In this document: positions 17,766 to 26,961 of the stretch, one piece after another
Layout: each line of letters starts with the position of its first letter
Position numbering within the stretch: position 1 is the stretch's first letter
Origin: Chitinophagaceae bacterium
Lineage (GTDB): Bacteria > Bacteroidota > Bacteroidia > Chitinophagales > Chitinophagaceae
Reading direction: 5' to 3'
DNA: 64,000 nt
Assembly: GCA_017307755.1 (NCBI GenBank)
Contig: JAFKGQ010000005.1
Span: forward strand, 372,001 to 436,000
Made by a program: the position numbers and the translations under genes
The notes under the pieces: generated by a model
Seen by the model: the letters and a program-made list of their open reading frames with translations, nothing else
Database searches by the model: none
Told to the model about the DNA's origin: nothing

Positions 17766-18317
17766 ATGAGAAGGGTTAAGGCTGTACCTGAGGTTTCACC
17801 AGAAGCGGAGTTTCAATATGATGCATTTTACAAAATGAGCTATCCCCGTCTCCTGGCTTATCTTGTGAAAGTGTCGGGCCAGGTTGAAATAGCCCGGGAC
17901 ATCTGCCAGGATATCTATCTCCAATTATGGGAAAAAAGGGATACGTTACCCGCGAGAGAGGAAGAGCAGTTGCCGTATCTCTTTACGATGGCCCGGAATG
18001 CTTTTTATCAATTCACCCGTAAGGCGTTACAGGAACAAAAGAAATTCACAGGCTATACACAGCATGATCCGGCCTCCGTACAGGGGCCGGATCATTCGTT
18101 TGAGCTGAAGGAGCAGGCGAATATTATTCAAAAAGTGCTGGATACTGCGGAAAGCGACCGAAAAAAATATTTCCTGCTCAACAGGGAAGAAGGGCTTACC
18201 TATAAGCAAATTGCAGAGCGGGAGGGCGTCTCGGAGAAAACGGTGGAGCGTTATATCGGTAGCATACTAAAATCTCTTCGTACACATTTCTCCTCTTTTC
18301 TTACATTTTTTTGGTAA
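17766..18317 (+). CDS. ECF RNA polymerase sigma factor (FecI-like), cassette B
   Basis: This ECF sigma factor of 183 residues has region 2 at about 20-85 (YDAFYKMSYPRLLAYL, ARDICQDIYLQLWEKRD) and region 4 at about 118-175 (REEGLTYKQIAEREGVSEKTVERYI). The ATG at 17766 is chosen because the -7 element at 17739 lies just upstream. A longer in-frame start would overlap the preceding receptor gene. Apart from family features it is quite different from the cassette A sigma factor, although both end in the same kind of aromatic tail (FLTFFW here). The FecR partner follows after 72 bases. The divergence between the two sigma factors suggests the two cassettes answer to different signals or avoid cross-talk. 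Confidence 0.93.
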   Translation: MRRVKAVPEVSPEAEFQYDAFYKMSYPRLLAYLVKVSGQVEIARDICQDIYLQLWEKRDTLPAREEEQLPYLFTMARNAFYQFTRKALQEQKKFTGYTQHDPASVQGPDHSFELKEQANIIQKVLDTAESDRKKYFLLNREEGLTYKQIAEREGVSEKTVERYIGSILKSLRTHFSSFLTFFW

Positions 18318-18389
18318 CAATTCCTTAACCTTCTTTGCTGACGGTGAGGGTCAGCTTTTTTACTTCTCTCTGCAAACAGTTGAATTTTC

Positions 18390-19385
18390 ATGGACGCACC
18401 GGAATTCAGAAAAAGGATCCAGGCTTATTATACCGGGCAGTTGACGGAGGAAGAGATGGCTTCCCTGTTGCGGAAGATGGATGGATTGTCTGCCGGCGAT
18501 CTGGAGCGCATGTTCCCGGAAGTGGAATGGCGGTCGATCCAGCCTTATCAGGTGACGCCGGAAGAACTGGAGGCTGGTCTGGAGAAGATCAAACATTTGT
18601 CTGTCCGGAGCGCCGGGGGGCGGGTACGTAAGATGCGCCGCTGGGTGCAGGCGGCCTGCATATCGGGAGCGCTGGTGATGGCGGGGGTACTTGCGGCCCG
18701 TTATGGGAAGCGGTCTTCCATGGGGACGATAATGCTTGCCTCGGCACACTATAAAGATATAAAAGTGGAGGACGGGAGAAGGTCGACCATCACCTTGTCC
18801 GATGGCACGGTGGTGACAGTGAATGGAGGCAGTGTCCTGTCGGTCCCGGACTCTTTTGCCGCGGGCGGGCGAGAGGTTTATCTGCGGGAGGGAGAGGCCT
18901 GGTTCGATGTAGCCAGGGATGTCCGTCGTCCTTTTATTGTGCATACTTCGCATATGAATATACAGGTGCTGGGAACTTCGTTTTCAGTCCGCGATTATGG
19001 GGAAGAGAGAAGTGCCGGCATCAGTCTCAGTACGGGGGAAGTGGCGGTCCGTCATGGTGAAGGCGAGCCCATCCATTTAACACCAGGCTACAGTCTCGTT
19101 CTCAACAAGCAGACGGCTGTCTTTGTCCGCAAGGCCATCGATACTGCCGAGGCGGGCGCCTGGGTGCGCGGGGAGCTTGTTTTCCAGGGCGCCAGCCTGC
19201 ACCATATCCTCAACGTGCTAAAACATCGGTATGCCGTCAGCTTTGTGTTGCAGCGTTCTGACAAGGAGGAAGAAAAATTCTCCGCTACTTTCAGGAACAA
19301 TAGCCTGGAGACCATCCTGCAGCAGTTGCAACTGATGAGTGGCATCCGGTATACCATTGAAGGTAAGAGGGTCCTTATCCGTTGA
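18390..19385 (+). CDS. FecR-family anti-sigma factor with DUF4974 C-terminus, cassette B
   Basis: The protein has 331 residues. The cytoplasmic N-terminal region (1-80) starts with a short helical motif (FRKRIQAYYTGQLTEEEM) like that of cassette A. A transmembrane helix lies at about 85-103 (VQAACISGALVMAGVLA). The FecR domain is about 120-225 (TLSDGTVVTVNGGSVLSVP; VLGTSFSVRDYG) and DUF4974 about 262-330 (LVFQGASLHHILNVLKHRY). It is predicted to hold the upstream sigma factor inactive and to read the STN domain of the receptor encoded 54 bases downstream. Only the architecture and scattered residues match the cassette A FecR, so this regulatory pair has diverged more than the receptors have. 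Confidence 0.93.
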   Translation: MDAPEFRKRIQAYYTGQLTEEEMASLLRKMDGLSAGDLERMFPEVEWRSIQPYQVTPEELEAGLEKIKHLSVRSAGGRVRKMRRWVQAACISGALVMAGVLAARYGKRSSMGTIMLASAHYKDIKVEDGRRSTITLSDGTVVTVNGGSVLSVPDSFAAGGREVYLREGEAWFDVARDVRRPFIVHTSHMNIQVLGTSFSVRDYGEERSAGISLSTGEVAVRHGEGEPIHLTPGYSLVLNKQTAVFVRKAIDTAEAGAWVRGELVFQGASLHHILNVLKHRYAVSFVLQRSDKEEEKFSATFRNNSLETILQQLQLMSGIRYTIEGKRVLIR

Positions 19386-19439
19386 CAATATCCTGCGCCT
19401 GCGGGAGTGGATCATTAACAAATGTAAATCAACCAATGC

Positions 19440-22400
19440 ATGCTTAGATGTATGAAATGGCGGGGAAGCCCGTCCAAGATGCTATTGTTTTTCCTGCTGC
19501 AATTTTTTTGGATGCTGCCGGTATTGGCGCAGGAGCCCCGGCTCGATGTCGATGTCGAAAATCAGCCGCTCAGTGTCATTTTTCAGTCGATACGGAAGAG
19601 CACAAATTACCTGGTGAATTACAGTGAGCGTGAGGTAAATGCGGATACCAGGGTCACCGTCCATCTGAAGCAGGCCACGGTCGCTGAAGTGCTGACGGCT
19701 GCGTTGAAGGGAACGGGTTATGAATTTGTCCGCAATGCCAATGCGTGGATCATCCGCCGTAAAGTTGTTCCGGCGGAAAAAAAAGAAAGGCCCGCCCGGG
19801 CGCTGACCATTGCCGTGACGGATGCTAAGTCCGGCGTGGCGCTTGGTGGTGTAAGCATCAATGTGCAGGGCACCGGCATCAGTACGATGACTGACGCCGA
19901 CGGAAGGGCCAATCTGCGTTTCATCGATTCGCCCGCGGTGCTGGTCCTCACTTCCGTGGGGTATGCCATTCTTACCATTCCCGTTGACGCCGGCGCGACT
20001 ACGCTGAATATAAAGATGAACAGGGATGCGAAGGCGTTGGGGAGTGTCGTAGTGGAAGCGAGGAGGAAGATCAACAATGAGGCATCGTTGCTCAATGACC
20101 GAAAGAATGCGGCGGTGGTTTCCGACGGTATTTCCGCGCAGCAGATGGAAAGGACGGCCAGCATTACTACCACGCAGGCTTTACAGCGGGTGTCCGGCGT
20201 TACCATTACGGATGATAAATATGTCGCTATCCGGGGTCTGGGTGACAGGAGTGTCATTGCGGAGCTGAATGGTGTTCGCCTGTCCTCTTCGGACCCCGAC
20301 CGCAGCGCCATTCCCCTCGACCTGATACCTGCCAACCTGCTGGACAATATAGTGGTCTATAAGACGGAGACGCCTGACAAGCCGGCGGATGCGGCGGCGG
20401 GTATCGTGGAGCTAAAAACCAAATCCATCCCTTCGGGAAAAACGTTGAGCATAACGGCGCAGACGGGATGGAACAGCAATATCGGCATCGGTGGAAAAAT
20501 GAACAGCTTCTACAACAGCGATATGGGAACGTTTGGTCAGAAGATCGGCAGCCACGATCTGAAGCCGGAGTTTCTCAACTTAGGTAAGCAATATCCCGGC
20601 GGGCTGAGCCAGATACAACAAATGGCGGCGGGCAGTATCAACGACCCTTCCATGCAAAAGGAGGTGAGCCGGATCAACAATATCATGCATAATGGATTTG
20701 ACCCCGTGCTGACGACCCGTTATAAAAGCGCACCTCTGAACACTATATTTTCCATCACCTATGGGAATTCCTTACAGGTGTTTCACCGTCATCAACTGGG
20801 CCTGATCGCAGGCGCCAGTTATTACAGCCGTGCTACCGACGTCTATGGCGGTACGTTGAACCAGTACAGCATCTACCAGGGCATTCTCACGGGCAGTCAG
20901 TATATCGACAAGAACAGCCCCCGTACCATTCCCCATTATGTAACGCCCAACAATATCAACCTGGGGAAGTATGTAGGGTACCGTGAGAACACGGGCATAC
21001 AGACGCTGAACTATGGCTTTCTTGGTGGTTTGAGCTATAGGTTCAACGCCAATCATGAGATCAGTATGCAGTATATGGGCAGCCAGGGGGGCGAGACGCA
21101 GGCGACCAACCTGTATGGGCAGTATCAATATACGAAGGGCCTTTCGGGACCTGTATACAGCAGCATTTATTCGTTGAAGCAGACGTACCGGACATTGAAC
21201 ACCTTCAACCTGCAGGGCGAGCATAAACTGTGGAATGGCGTCTATGCTCCGAGGCTCAGTTACAATGGCGCCAGCTCGAAGTCCACGCAGAACGATCCCG
21301 ACTACCGTTTTGTCAACCTGGCCGACTACCGGCCGGCGGGGGGCGGATATATAAATGTGCCAAATCCGGTAGCCGGCGCCAATGGTGGTGTGATAACCTC
21401 TGCTGTTACAGATTTCTATTCGCTGGTGTCCGGGTACGTCAATGGCTATGGACCGTATGGCAAGATACAGGTGGATCCCAACGGCCGCCGTTACCGCAAG
21501 CTGAACGAGACGAATTATAATTACAAGGCGGACCTGACGATACCCTTTCCCTTGTTGGGCAATGCCCAGCAATTCAAGACGGGCTTCAATTATTTGCATA
21601 GGGACCGGACCTTTTCGGAATATGTGCTGTCGTTGCCGGGATCAAATTTTTCCGCCGACCGTGGTTTGCCATTGTACAAGGTATATGGCAACCTGGACCA
21701 ACTGGCGGGTTACAACCAGGTAGGCATTCATGCGCCGGATAATACTACGGGGGAAGGGGCGCAGACGGTGAGCGGATTCCTATACAACAACCAGAAATCG
21801 CCCAACAATTACCGCGGCTTTTATGAGACGAATGCGTTTTACGGCATGTTGGATCTTCATCCTTTAAAGGATCTCCGGCTTACAGGCGGGGTACGTTTTG
21901 AGAAAACGAATATTCAGAGCTCCGTCGATACTTCCAATGTCTATATCAGCCCTTCCCTGAAGCAGGGTAATGTGAACCTGGTGTATATCAATCCCAATTC
22001 CGCCTATGTTACAAAATACAAGCCGTACTATTCGGCCAACCTGACCTATACCCTTCACCAGCAGATGAATTTTCGCCTGGCGTTCAGTACGACCCTGGCG
22101 AGGCCAGAGATGCGTGAGCTGACCAATGTCTTTGACTACGATCCTTTCCAGCAGGCATTGGTGGTCGGCAACCCGGACCTGGTGAACCAGGAGACGAAGA
22201 ACTATGATTTCCGCTGGGAGTGGTTCCCGCATAGCGGGGAGGTATTGGCGGCGTCCGCTTTTTACAAGCAGATAGACCATCAGTTGGAGAAAGTGTTTAT
22301 TCAAAATTCAGATGGGATCAATGCGACATTTCCCGAATTCCCTGCCATCGAATATCAGAATGACCCGAACAGAGGTACCGTCCTGGGTATCGAGCTGGAG

Positions 22401-22907
22401 GTGGTAAAAAATCTCGGGCTGTTGAGCAAGTCACTGAACCATTTTTTTGTGGGGGCCAACCTGTTGATAGCAAAAAGCGATGTGGTAAAGAACCCTCAGC
22501 GGCTGAAGGCTTCCCGGATCATCGACCGGCAGGCGCCGGAAAAGAGCCCGTTGTTCGAGCAGGCGCCGTATTCTGTGAACGCGTGGATCAACTATTCCAA
22601 TCCCCGTATAGGTACAGACGTTACCGCGACTTTCAACGAGGTCGGCGAGCGGCTTATCCGGGTGAACACGGACGGTACGCCGGACCTGTATAGCCAGCCG
22701 GCGCCGGTGCTGGACCTTGTATTCAGCCAACGGCTGACCAGGCGCCTGCTGCTGAAAGGCTATGCCAAGAATATCTTCAACCCGGCTTTCAAGGAGGTGT
22801 ATGCCAATCCGGGCAATGGCGGAAAATATTATGGCAGGGAATATATCAGCAGGAGCTTTAAGAAAGGCAGCGAATTTATGCTTGGGCTGACCTACAACCT
22901 GTTTTGA
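19440..22907 (+). CDS. STN-domain TonB-dependent outer-membrane receptor, cassette B
   Basis: The protein has 1155 residues. After a signal peptide ending near VLAQ come an STN domain about 34-107 (QPLSVIFQSIRKSTNYLVNY), a carboxypeptidase-regulatory-like domain about 120-190, and a plug about 200-327 (ALQRVSGVTITDDKYVAIRG; SSSDPDRSAIPLDLIPANLL). A barrel follows, ending in FMLGLTYNLF. It is the positional and sequence counterpart of 3087-6530. The plug regions are nearly superimposable, and barrel landmarks such as YYSANLTYTL and FR..FSTTLARPE are conserved. A second in-frame ATG at 19452 is a possible start. It is the predicted sensor for the cassette B sigma/FecR pair. The ligand is unknown. 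Confidence 0.92.
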   Translation: MLRCMKWRGSPSKMLLFFLLQFFWMLPVLAQEPRLDVDVENQPLSVIFQSIRKSTNYLVNYSEREVNADTRVTVHLKQATVAEVLTAALKGTGYEFVRNANAWIIRRKVVPAEKKERPARALTIAVTDAKSGVALGGVSINVQGTGISTMTDADGRANLRFIDSPAVLVLTSVGYAILTIPVDAGATTLNIKMNRDAKALGSVVVEARRKINNEASLLNDRKNAAVVSDGISAQQMERTASITTTQALQRVSGVTITDDKYVAIRGLGDRSVIAELNGVRLSSSDPDRSAIPLDLIPANLLDNIVVYKTETPDKPADAAAGIVELKTKSIPSGKTLSITAQTGWNSNIGIGGKMNSFYNSDMGTFGQKIGSHDLKPEFLNLGKQYPGGLSQIQQMAAGSINDPSMQKEVSRINNIMHNGFDPVLTTRYKSAPLNTIFSITYGNSLQVFHRHQLGLIAGASYYSRATDVYGGTLNQYSIYQGILTGSQYIDKNSPRTIPHYVTPNNINLGKYVGYRENTGIQTLNYGFLGGLSYRFNANHEISMQYMGSQGGETQATNLYGQYQYTKGLSGPVYSSIYSLKQTYRTLNTFNLQGEHKLWNGVYAPRLSYNGASSKSTQNDPDYRFVNLADYRPAGGGYINVPNPVAGANGGVITSAVTDFYSLVSGYVNGYGPYGKIQVDPNGRRYRKLNETNYNYKADLTIPFPLLGNAQQFKTGFNYLHRDRTFSEYVLSLPGSNFSADRGLPLYKVYGNLDQLAGYNQVGIHAPDNTTGEGAQTVSGFLYNNQKSPNNYRGFYETNAFYGMLDLHPLKDLRLTGGVRFEKTNIQSSVDTSNVYISPSLKQGNVNLVYINPNSAYVTKYKPYYSANLTYTLHQQMNFRLAFSTTLARPEMRELTNVFDYDPFQQALVVGNPDLVNQETKNYDFRWEWFPHSGEVLAASAFYKQIDHQLEKVFIQNSDGINATFPEFPAIEYQNDPNRGTVLGIELEVVKNLGLLSKSLNHFFVGANLLIAKSDVVKNPQRLKASRIIDRQAPEKSPLFEQAPYSVNAWINYSNPRIGTDVTATFNEVGERLIRVNTDGTPDLYSQPAPVLDLVFSQRLTRRLLLKGYAKNIFNPAFKEVYANPGNGGKYYGREYISRSFKKGSEFMLGLTYNLF

Positions 22908-22935
22908 GAACCATTATTTATTCAACAAAGATCTG

Positions 22936-24660
22936 ATGAAACATATCCGGTTATATTGTGTATGTATGACAGCGCTGATCGTCTGGGGGGGCTGTAGTAA
23001 GGCCAAGCTCGATCAGCGCAGCGGCAACCAGCCCACGACATCTGTCCTTACTTCTTCCACTGTCCGGCTGGTGAACCTGGGCGGTTTTACCGACATGGCG
23101 ATCAATGGCGCCAGGCTCACCAGCTTTACGCCGCCGCTGCCGGATGGGACGCGTTATCCCTATCCGACCCCCTATTTTCCCGCTACGGGCGTATTGGGTA
23201 CGACGTATTATATCCCGAAACAGTTCCTGGATGCCAATGATTCGGCCAGGATACAGTTGATGCAGCTATTTATTCTGGGGGCCGGCAATTTCATCGACAG
23301 CACGTACAGCTTTGGCGTAAAGGAAAATTACAATCATCCGAAGGACTACTATTGGGTCTATTCGCGGACGGCGGCTTTTCCTTATTCGATGAGTTACTAT
23401 GATTCCCTGTATGTCATTCCCCGCGCTGTATCCCCGGCCACGGACCCTACCCATATCCTGGTGAGGCTGGTGAATTTCAGCTCGGCGCCGGATGACGCAA
23501 ATCTTACGGGGCCGATGAGCCTCACTTTTGCGGACGGAAGTCCTGTGAGTGTGTCTACCAGTCAAGTTGCACCGGGAAAGTATTCGGAGTATGTCGAGCT
23601 GCCGTATGGCGCTTACCAGTTCAAGGTGCTGACGGCGACGAATGCCCAGGTGCCGGGGGCGCCTGTAAATATGCTGACCAATATCATCACGGACAATCTG
23701 AATACGGCGGTGATGCAGGGGATGGGGGTCACTTATGCGCCTGTTCAGACCTTTAAGCCGGGAGGGGTATACAGTATTGTAGTGTCGGTGAACCATCATT
23801 TCGAGTATCCTTCAGGGGGGGCTGGCGAGACGGTGAAAAAGGACCACAATGCCTGGTCGGTCATTACGGATGTGGCTCCTCCGGTGAACCTTACCTATGC
23901 GCGTATCCAGGCGGCGAATGCCGTCCCGGGCGGTGCGTTGAACATATTGGTGGATGGAGCGGTCCTTGCCAGGGGTCTTGCCTATGACAGTGCGGGCAAT
24001 TACCAGACATTCGTAACGGGGACGCACAGGGTTTCCATAGAGGACGGCAACGGAAAGGAGCTGGCGGGCCGGCAGCTCGAGCTGCAGCCCAATACGAATT
24101 TCACCGTTTGGGCTTTTCCCTCCGGCGGGGGCGTGGATCTTCTGCCGGTGCAGAATAATCTCAGCGGATCGCGGAATGCCAGCTTCAACGGGGATGGGTC
24201 GGACACGGGACCCACTACCATGTACACCGGCTTACCTTATATGGTCCGGTTCCTGAACTTTTGTCCCGATCTGCCGTATGTGACATTTACGCAGGCTGAC
24301 GGAGCCCTTTTTACGGATAATGCCCTTTCGACGGCGTTGGCGGCGCAAAACCTGCCTTTCGGGTCCAACCTGTCTTCCTCGCAGGTGCCATTTCCCTATG
24401 TGTCCTATAATATCAACGGAGGCATATCCCCGCAGATACAGGTGTACCATTCGCAGCCCTCCATCGTGCCGGGTGACTGGCTCAGCGATATAAGCGCCCT
24501 GAAGCAAACGGATTTTATCACCATGCCTGCCGCTGATTACCCGGCGGGACTGCCCACGGGAGAGCCGGGTATCTATACGGTGGCCCTGACGGGCCGGCGT
24601 GGGGTCCATGTACCAGCGGGGCAGGAAACAAAACTGATCATTGTCAAACACAACAAATAG
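22936..24660 (+). CDS. Large DUF4397-like lipoprotein, cassette B
   Basis: This is a 574-residue predicted lipoprotein (lipobox WGGC, then SKAK), paralogous to 6541-8403. DUF4397-type units are seen from about residue 42 (TVRLVNLGGFTDMAINGARL) and at about 318-395 (ARIQAANAVPGGALNILVDG; GTHRVSIEDGNGKEL; FTVWAF). A middle segment (RLVNFS, ELPYGAYQFKVL) is shared with its partner, which has ELPYGSYQFKLY. The last residues LIIVKHNK mirror the partner's end. It is followed after only 6 bases by the second-lipoprotein gene. The protein is presumably anchored in the outer membrane beside the STN receptor. Its function is not known from the family. Confidence 0.75.
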   Translation: MKHIRLYCVCMTALIVWGGCSKAKLDQRSGNQPTTSVLTSSTVRLVNLGGFTDMAINGARLTSFTPPLPDGTRYPYPTPYFPATGVLGTTYYIPKQFLDANDSARIQLMQLFILGAGNFIDSTYSFGVKENYNHPKDYYWVYSRTAAFPYSMSYYDSLYVIPRAVSPATDPTHILVRLVNFSSAPDDANLTGPMSLTFADGSPVSVSTSQVAPGKYSEYVELPYGAYQFKVLTATNAQVPGAPVNMLTNIITDNLNTAVMQGMGVTYAPVQTFKPGGVYSIVVSVNHHFEYPSGGAGETVKKDHNAWSVITDVAPPVNLTYARIQAANAVPGGALNILVDGAVLARGLAYDSAGNYQTFVTGTHRVSIEDGNGKELAGRQLELQPNTNFTVWAFPSGGGVDLLPVQNNLSGSRNASFNGDGSDTGPTTMYTGLPYMVRFLNFCPDLPYVTFTQADGALFTDNALSTALAAQNLPFGSNLSSSQVPFPYVSYNINGGISPQIQVYHSQPSIVPGDWLSDISALKQTDFITMPAADYPAGLPTGEPGIYTVALTGRRGVHVPAGQETKLIIVKHNK

Positions 24661-24666
24661 CCAAGC

Positions 24667-25884
24667 ATGAAGCGCTGCATCTATATCTTTTTTTCGATCC
24701 TGCTGGGGACGGCCGGGTGCCGCAAGGTCACCTACAATGCTGTCTCCAAGCCGGCTTATGTAAGGGTGTTCAATAGTCTCAACTACGCCACGACACTGCA
24801 GAATAAGGACAATCCGCCGCCTTTTCTAACGATGATCATTGACCCTGTATTTGACGCAGAGGGTATTGTCGCCGGCGGGGGTATTGTTGGAGACTACCTG
24901 GATAAACGGGTGAGCTATGCGCCGCCCTATCCTTTAAATAGTGGGAGCACGAGGACGGTGAACAACGAGTACCCGGGTAATGAGAAAGTGCTGGTGGGGC
25001 CGGTGGTGAATGGGTTTGACCTGTCGAGCTGGGCACAGATGCCTTCGGGCAGGCACCGTATCCAGTTTTACAACCGTACAGTTAGCACGGTACCTTTTTT
25101 CCAGTTGCCTGCCGGCAGCAGGACCAGCCTGCTGGTGGATACCACGCTCACATTAGAAGAAGGAGAGGTTTATACGATGCAGGTGTTGCAACGGGATATT
25201 TACAGGACAACCAATATCGCGGAATTATATGTGCGTAAAGAGTTATTCACCAAAATGCCCCTGGCGGACTCGCTGATCTATGTCAACTTCTACAATCTTT
25301 CGGCGGAAGGGTATGCGACGATGTACAATTTCACCGATCCGGGCAGAGACTTGTATGGAGGCAATAATGCGCAGGTGATCCGGGATACGATGAATATCTA
25401 TTATTGTCTTTTTACGCCTGACAGCGTGTCTGGTCGGACAACCAGGCTTATTCCCGGCTATGAGGATATTCCGCTGACGACCCTGACAAGGAGCCATCAG
25501 CCGGGGGTCGCCTCCTATCATTCTATTCCCCTGTTTCCCGGCAGGGATACTACCGGCAGTATTTTCAGCAATTTCTGGCAGCGGTTCATCTTCCTTATGC
25601 CGGCCTACTCACCATTGGGCAATGGCGCGTATGGTCCTTATTCCGGGTTAGGGAACAGATTGAACGGAAATTATGCTGTCCTCGACTGCACCGATCAATA
25701 CGACGTCAATTATACGGGTGCGTATTACAACACCATGCAGCTGGTGCCTAATCTAAGGGTTACTACGCCATCCGGCAATTATCCGGCAAGGTCATTTTCC
25801 ATGATCAATACGGTGGAATGGATCAACAACCAGGTGTACCTGATGAGCATACAGCGGCAGTATCCCGCACCTGTCAATAATTAA
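24667..25884 (+). CDS. Conserved lipoprotein of unknown family (second lipoprotein), cassette B
   Basis: This is a 405-residue predicted lipoprotein (lipobox GTAGC, then RKVT), the counterpart of 8430-9749. Shared blocks are KPAYVRVFNS, IDPVFDAEGIVAGGGIVGD, NNEYPG, SSWAQMPSGRHRIQF, DTTLTLEEGEVYTM, VNFYNLS and the C-terminal NNQVYLMSIQRQ. Between these blocks the two proteins differ greatly in length and composition, as expected if the conserved parts form a shared core and the loops bind different ligands. No catalytic signature is apparent and I do not recognise a named domain beyond a DUF4397-like beginning. The next gene starts 10 bases downstream. Confidence 0.7.
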   Translation: MKRCIYIFFSILLGTAGCRKVTYNAVSKPAYVRVFNSLNYATTLQNKDNPPPFLTMIIDPVFDAEGIVAGGGIVGDYLDKRVSYAPPYPLNSGSTRTVNNEYPGNEKVLVGPVVNGFDLSSWAQMPSGRHRIQFYNRTVSTVPFFQLPAGSRTSLLVDTTLTLEEGEVYTMQVLQRDIYRTTNIAELYVRKELFTKMPLADSLIYVNFYNLSAEGYATMYNFTDPGRDLYGGNNAQVIRDTMNIYYCLFTPDSVSGRTTRLIPGYEDIPLTTLTRSHQPGVASYHSIPLFPGRDTTGSIFSNFWQRFIFLMPAYSPLGNGAYGPYSGLGNRLNGNYAVLDCTDQYDVNYTGAYYNTMQLVPNLRVTTPSGNYPARSFSMINTVEWINNQVYLMSIQRQYPAPVNN

Positions 25885-25894
25885 AAAATAACGG

Positions 25895-26950
25895 ATGAAA
25901 AAGAAAATACCTATTGTAATATCGATGCTTTGCCTGCTGACGGTGTGGGCGGGCTGTAAAAAAACGGATTTCCAGGCGCAGCAGCGGGAAGGTTCCCAAC
26001 TGCTTAACACAGGCGAGTATATACGGAATAACTTTTCCTTTTCCATTTTTTCGGCTGCCCTGCAAAAGACGGGATGGGTGGACAGTCTCAATAACCCCAA
26101 CGTTCAATATACGGTGTTCATACCCGACGACGACGCTTTTCATAAGGATAGTGTCTTATCTGCCGCCGACCTGGATAAATGGAGTGTTGACAGTTTACGC
26201 AGGATGGTAAAAAATCACATTATCCGGAACAAGCTTTTTTACAGTGAGATCCCCGTATCGCTGGATAACCTGTACCCCAACCTGAATGGCGTGGACCTGT
26301 ATGTATCCGGCGGTTTGGTCAATGGCCAGCGTTCGCTGGCGGTGAATGGGATTACTGTACAGCAAATACAGAGCGCCGTCACGACGGGAGCGGTGTATGA
26401 TATACCTCTGGCAAACGGTGTCCTGCATGTGTTGAGCCGGGTGTTAAAATATTTTCCCGGCACAGTACAGGGTTTCCTGGCGGCAAGGGCCGACTGTGCG
26501 GACTTTGCTGCGGGGCTGAAGAAATTCGGCCTTTGGGACAGCCTTGGGAAGAAGGGCCCGTTTACGGTGCTTGCACCTGTCAACGCAGCTTTTGACAAGA
26601 ACAAAATTTCCATGGATTCCATCGGGCGGATGGATACGGCGAAGCTGCAATCTGTTGTCTTTGGCGGGTATATCGCCTATCCGCATCATATATTCATCAC
26701 GGATATAGGCATGGTGTATGCTTCGGCCCTGACCGTCAGCGGCAGCTATGCTATGACCCTAAACAATTTAGGGATGGTGCTGCAGACGGCACAAGGCGGC
26801 AGGCTGGGGCCGTTGGCGAAAAAAATGGCTTATCTCGACCGTATCAGCCGATGGGTCAATACATACAGTACGGATTATCTGTGTACCAACGGCGTAGTAC
26901 ACCTGCTGCAGCAGCTGGTGGTACTGCCTTCGGATGTTCCTAAACAATAA
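25895..26950 (+). CDS. Tandem-FAS1 (fasciclin) lipoprotein 1, cassette B
   Basis: This is a 351-residue predicted lipoprotein (lipobox VWAGC, then KKTD). FAS1 domain 1 (about 44-188) has NNFSFSIFSAALQKTGWVDSL, the H1 motif YTVFIPDDDAFHKD, the H2-like NHIIRN and the end NGVLHVLSRVL. Domain 2 (about 192-345) has FAAGLKKFGLWDSL, FTVLAPVNAAFDKN and the terminal TNGVVHLLQQL. It matches 9777-10886 in position and in the opening motif. The CKKTD start fits the lysine/acidic type of surface lipoprotein signal. Extracellular binding or adhesion is the family expectation; the ligand is not known. Confidence 0.87.
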   Translation: MKKKIPIVISMLCLLTVWAGCKKTDFQAQQREGSQLLNTGEYIRNNFSFSIFSAALQKTGWVDSLNNPNVQYTVFIPDDDAFHKDSVLSAADLDKWSVDSLRRMVKNHIIRNKLFYSEIPVSLDNLYPNLNGVDLYVSGGLVNGQRSLAVNGITVQQIQSAVTTGAVYDIPLANGVLHVLSRVLKYFPGTVQGFLAARADCADFAAGLKKFGLWDSLGKKGPFTVLAPVNAAFDKNKISMDSIGRMDTAKLQSVVFGGYIAYPHHIFITDIGMVYASALTVSGSYAMTLNNLGMVLQTAQGGRLGPLAKKMAYLDRISRWVNTYSTDYLCTNGVVHLLQQLVVLPSDVPKQ

Positions 26951-26961
26951 TTCATCTTATT

